Part shown: positions 63,408-64,000 of the stretch, one piece after another
How the letters are laid out: each line of letters starts with the position of its first letter
Numbering within the stretch: position 1 is the stretch's first letter
Assembly: GCA_030710605.1 (NCBI GenBank)
Contig: CP092864.1
Location: 142,176,673-142,240,672, forward strand
Direction of reading: 5' to 3'
Length of the DNA stretch: 64,000 bases
DNA from: Cordylochernes scorpioides
Taxonomy: Eukaryota > Arthropoda > Arachnida > Pseudoscorpiones > Chernetidae
Notes under the pieces: model-generated
What the model was told of the DNA's origin: nothing
The model's input: only the letters and a program-made list of their open reading frames with translations
Database searches by the model: none
Program-made: the position numbers and the translations under genes

Positions 63408-64000
63408 ACACCGACAATACCAGCTATTTCATTGACGGGTTGTCCCCCATTCGATATCTCTATAAAGGCTCACATAGAATATTTAAAAACTTTGAAAACG
63501 GGCCACTACGAATCACGCTCAAGTCCTTCCTTTTTACCCTATCCTCCATTACGGAAGATAATCTATTTTACCAAATCACTACAACTAAATGTCACCACAG
63601 ACGGATTCCAATCATCAGAAGGAGTTGGGGCTGGAGTCATCCTACCACCTCCTCTACAAACCATACAACTTAAACTCCACCAGGAGTGCTCAGCGTTCCA
63701 AGCTGAACTGCTTGCCATTCTCTACGCAACAAAAATCACCATGAATTTCCCGAAAGAACACATCATCATTGCCTCAGACTGCCAATCAGCTCTATCAGCC
63801 ATATGTAGGTCTTGGCCCCCAAGAACACAACTAATTGCGGAAATAATCTACAACCTGCATTTTTCACCAAATGTGCAACTCTGCTGGATCAAAGGCCACA
63901 GCGGTATTCCAGGAAATGAACTGGCGGATCAGGCGGCAAAGGCTGCAGCACATTCTAATCTACCACTATCCTTTACCACCCTCCCAAAGAGCGTCGCGCG
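63408..64000 (+). CDS. LINE polyprotein, RNase H region (partial)
   Basis: A frame open from just after a TGA (63405-63407) to the right edge, 197 codons, with no ATG near its start. Residues about 1-60 (FDISIKAHIEYLKTL) look like the tail of a LINE reverse transcriptase. An RNase H domain follows: TTDGFQSSEGVGAGVIL, CSAFQAELLAI (catalytic E), SDCQSALSAI (catalytic D) and WIKGHSGIPGNELADQAAKA (H and D). RNase H after reverse transcriptase occurs in several LINE clades, such as I and its relatives; the clade is not settled. The domain looks intact. Confidence 0.85.

Overview
This is eukaryotic nuclear DNA from an invertebrate, AT-rich and almost wholly made of mobile and tandem repeats. BEL/Pao and Gypsy retrotransposons, a mariner remnant, pogo-type MITEs and Penelope-type hammerhead hairpins together fit an arthropod (a crustacean or chelicerate is a guess). 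Nothing here fixes the species. Only one host gene piece is convincing: the first coding exon of an aquaglyceroporin on the minus strand (16544-16642). Two weaker host candidates are a 3' terminal exon (13564-13750) and a non-coding first exon with a splice donor (about 35250-35437).

Layout. 1-975: the 3' end of a BEL/Pao element. 1.0-5.7 kb: a SINE split by a complete but non-autonomous LTR element (2265-5588) whose only gene fuses a Gag-like N-terminus to a scrap of BEL/Pao reverse transcriptase. 5.8-14.7 kb: MITEs, hairpin elements, hammerhead-like hairpins and a 23-unit satellite (10105-11785). 15-20 kb: SINEs, tRNA-like modules in tandem and the aquaporin exon. 20.5-23.2 kb: a tandem array carrying hammerhead motifs, cut by an exactly bounded Helitron (20932-22736) that itself holds a 73-bp satellite. 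24-35 kb: solo LTRs, a miniature LTR element and hairpin elements. 35681-39990: a near-intact young Gypsy element. 41.5-44.1 kb: decayed coding-like DNA of unknown origin. 45-64 kb: more MITEs, SINEs, LINE 3' ends, a 34-bp satellite, a mariner pseudogene, and an open LINE RNase H frame that runs off the right edge.

The richest biology is in the repeats. Several families leave precise target duplications or empty sites, so insertion order can be read directly. Hammerhead-like self-cleaving motifs recur in several unrelated-looking families, usually as inverted pairs. Two hairpin element families make 9-13 bp target duplications and have asymmetric ends, which fits none of the usual DNA transposon classes. 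Single-unit copies elsewhere in the window show where one satellite came from. All calls were made by eye; boundaries of older repeats are approximate.
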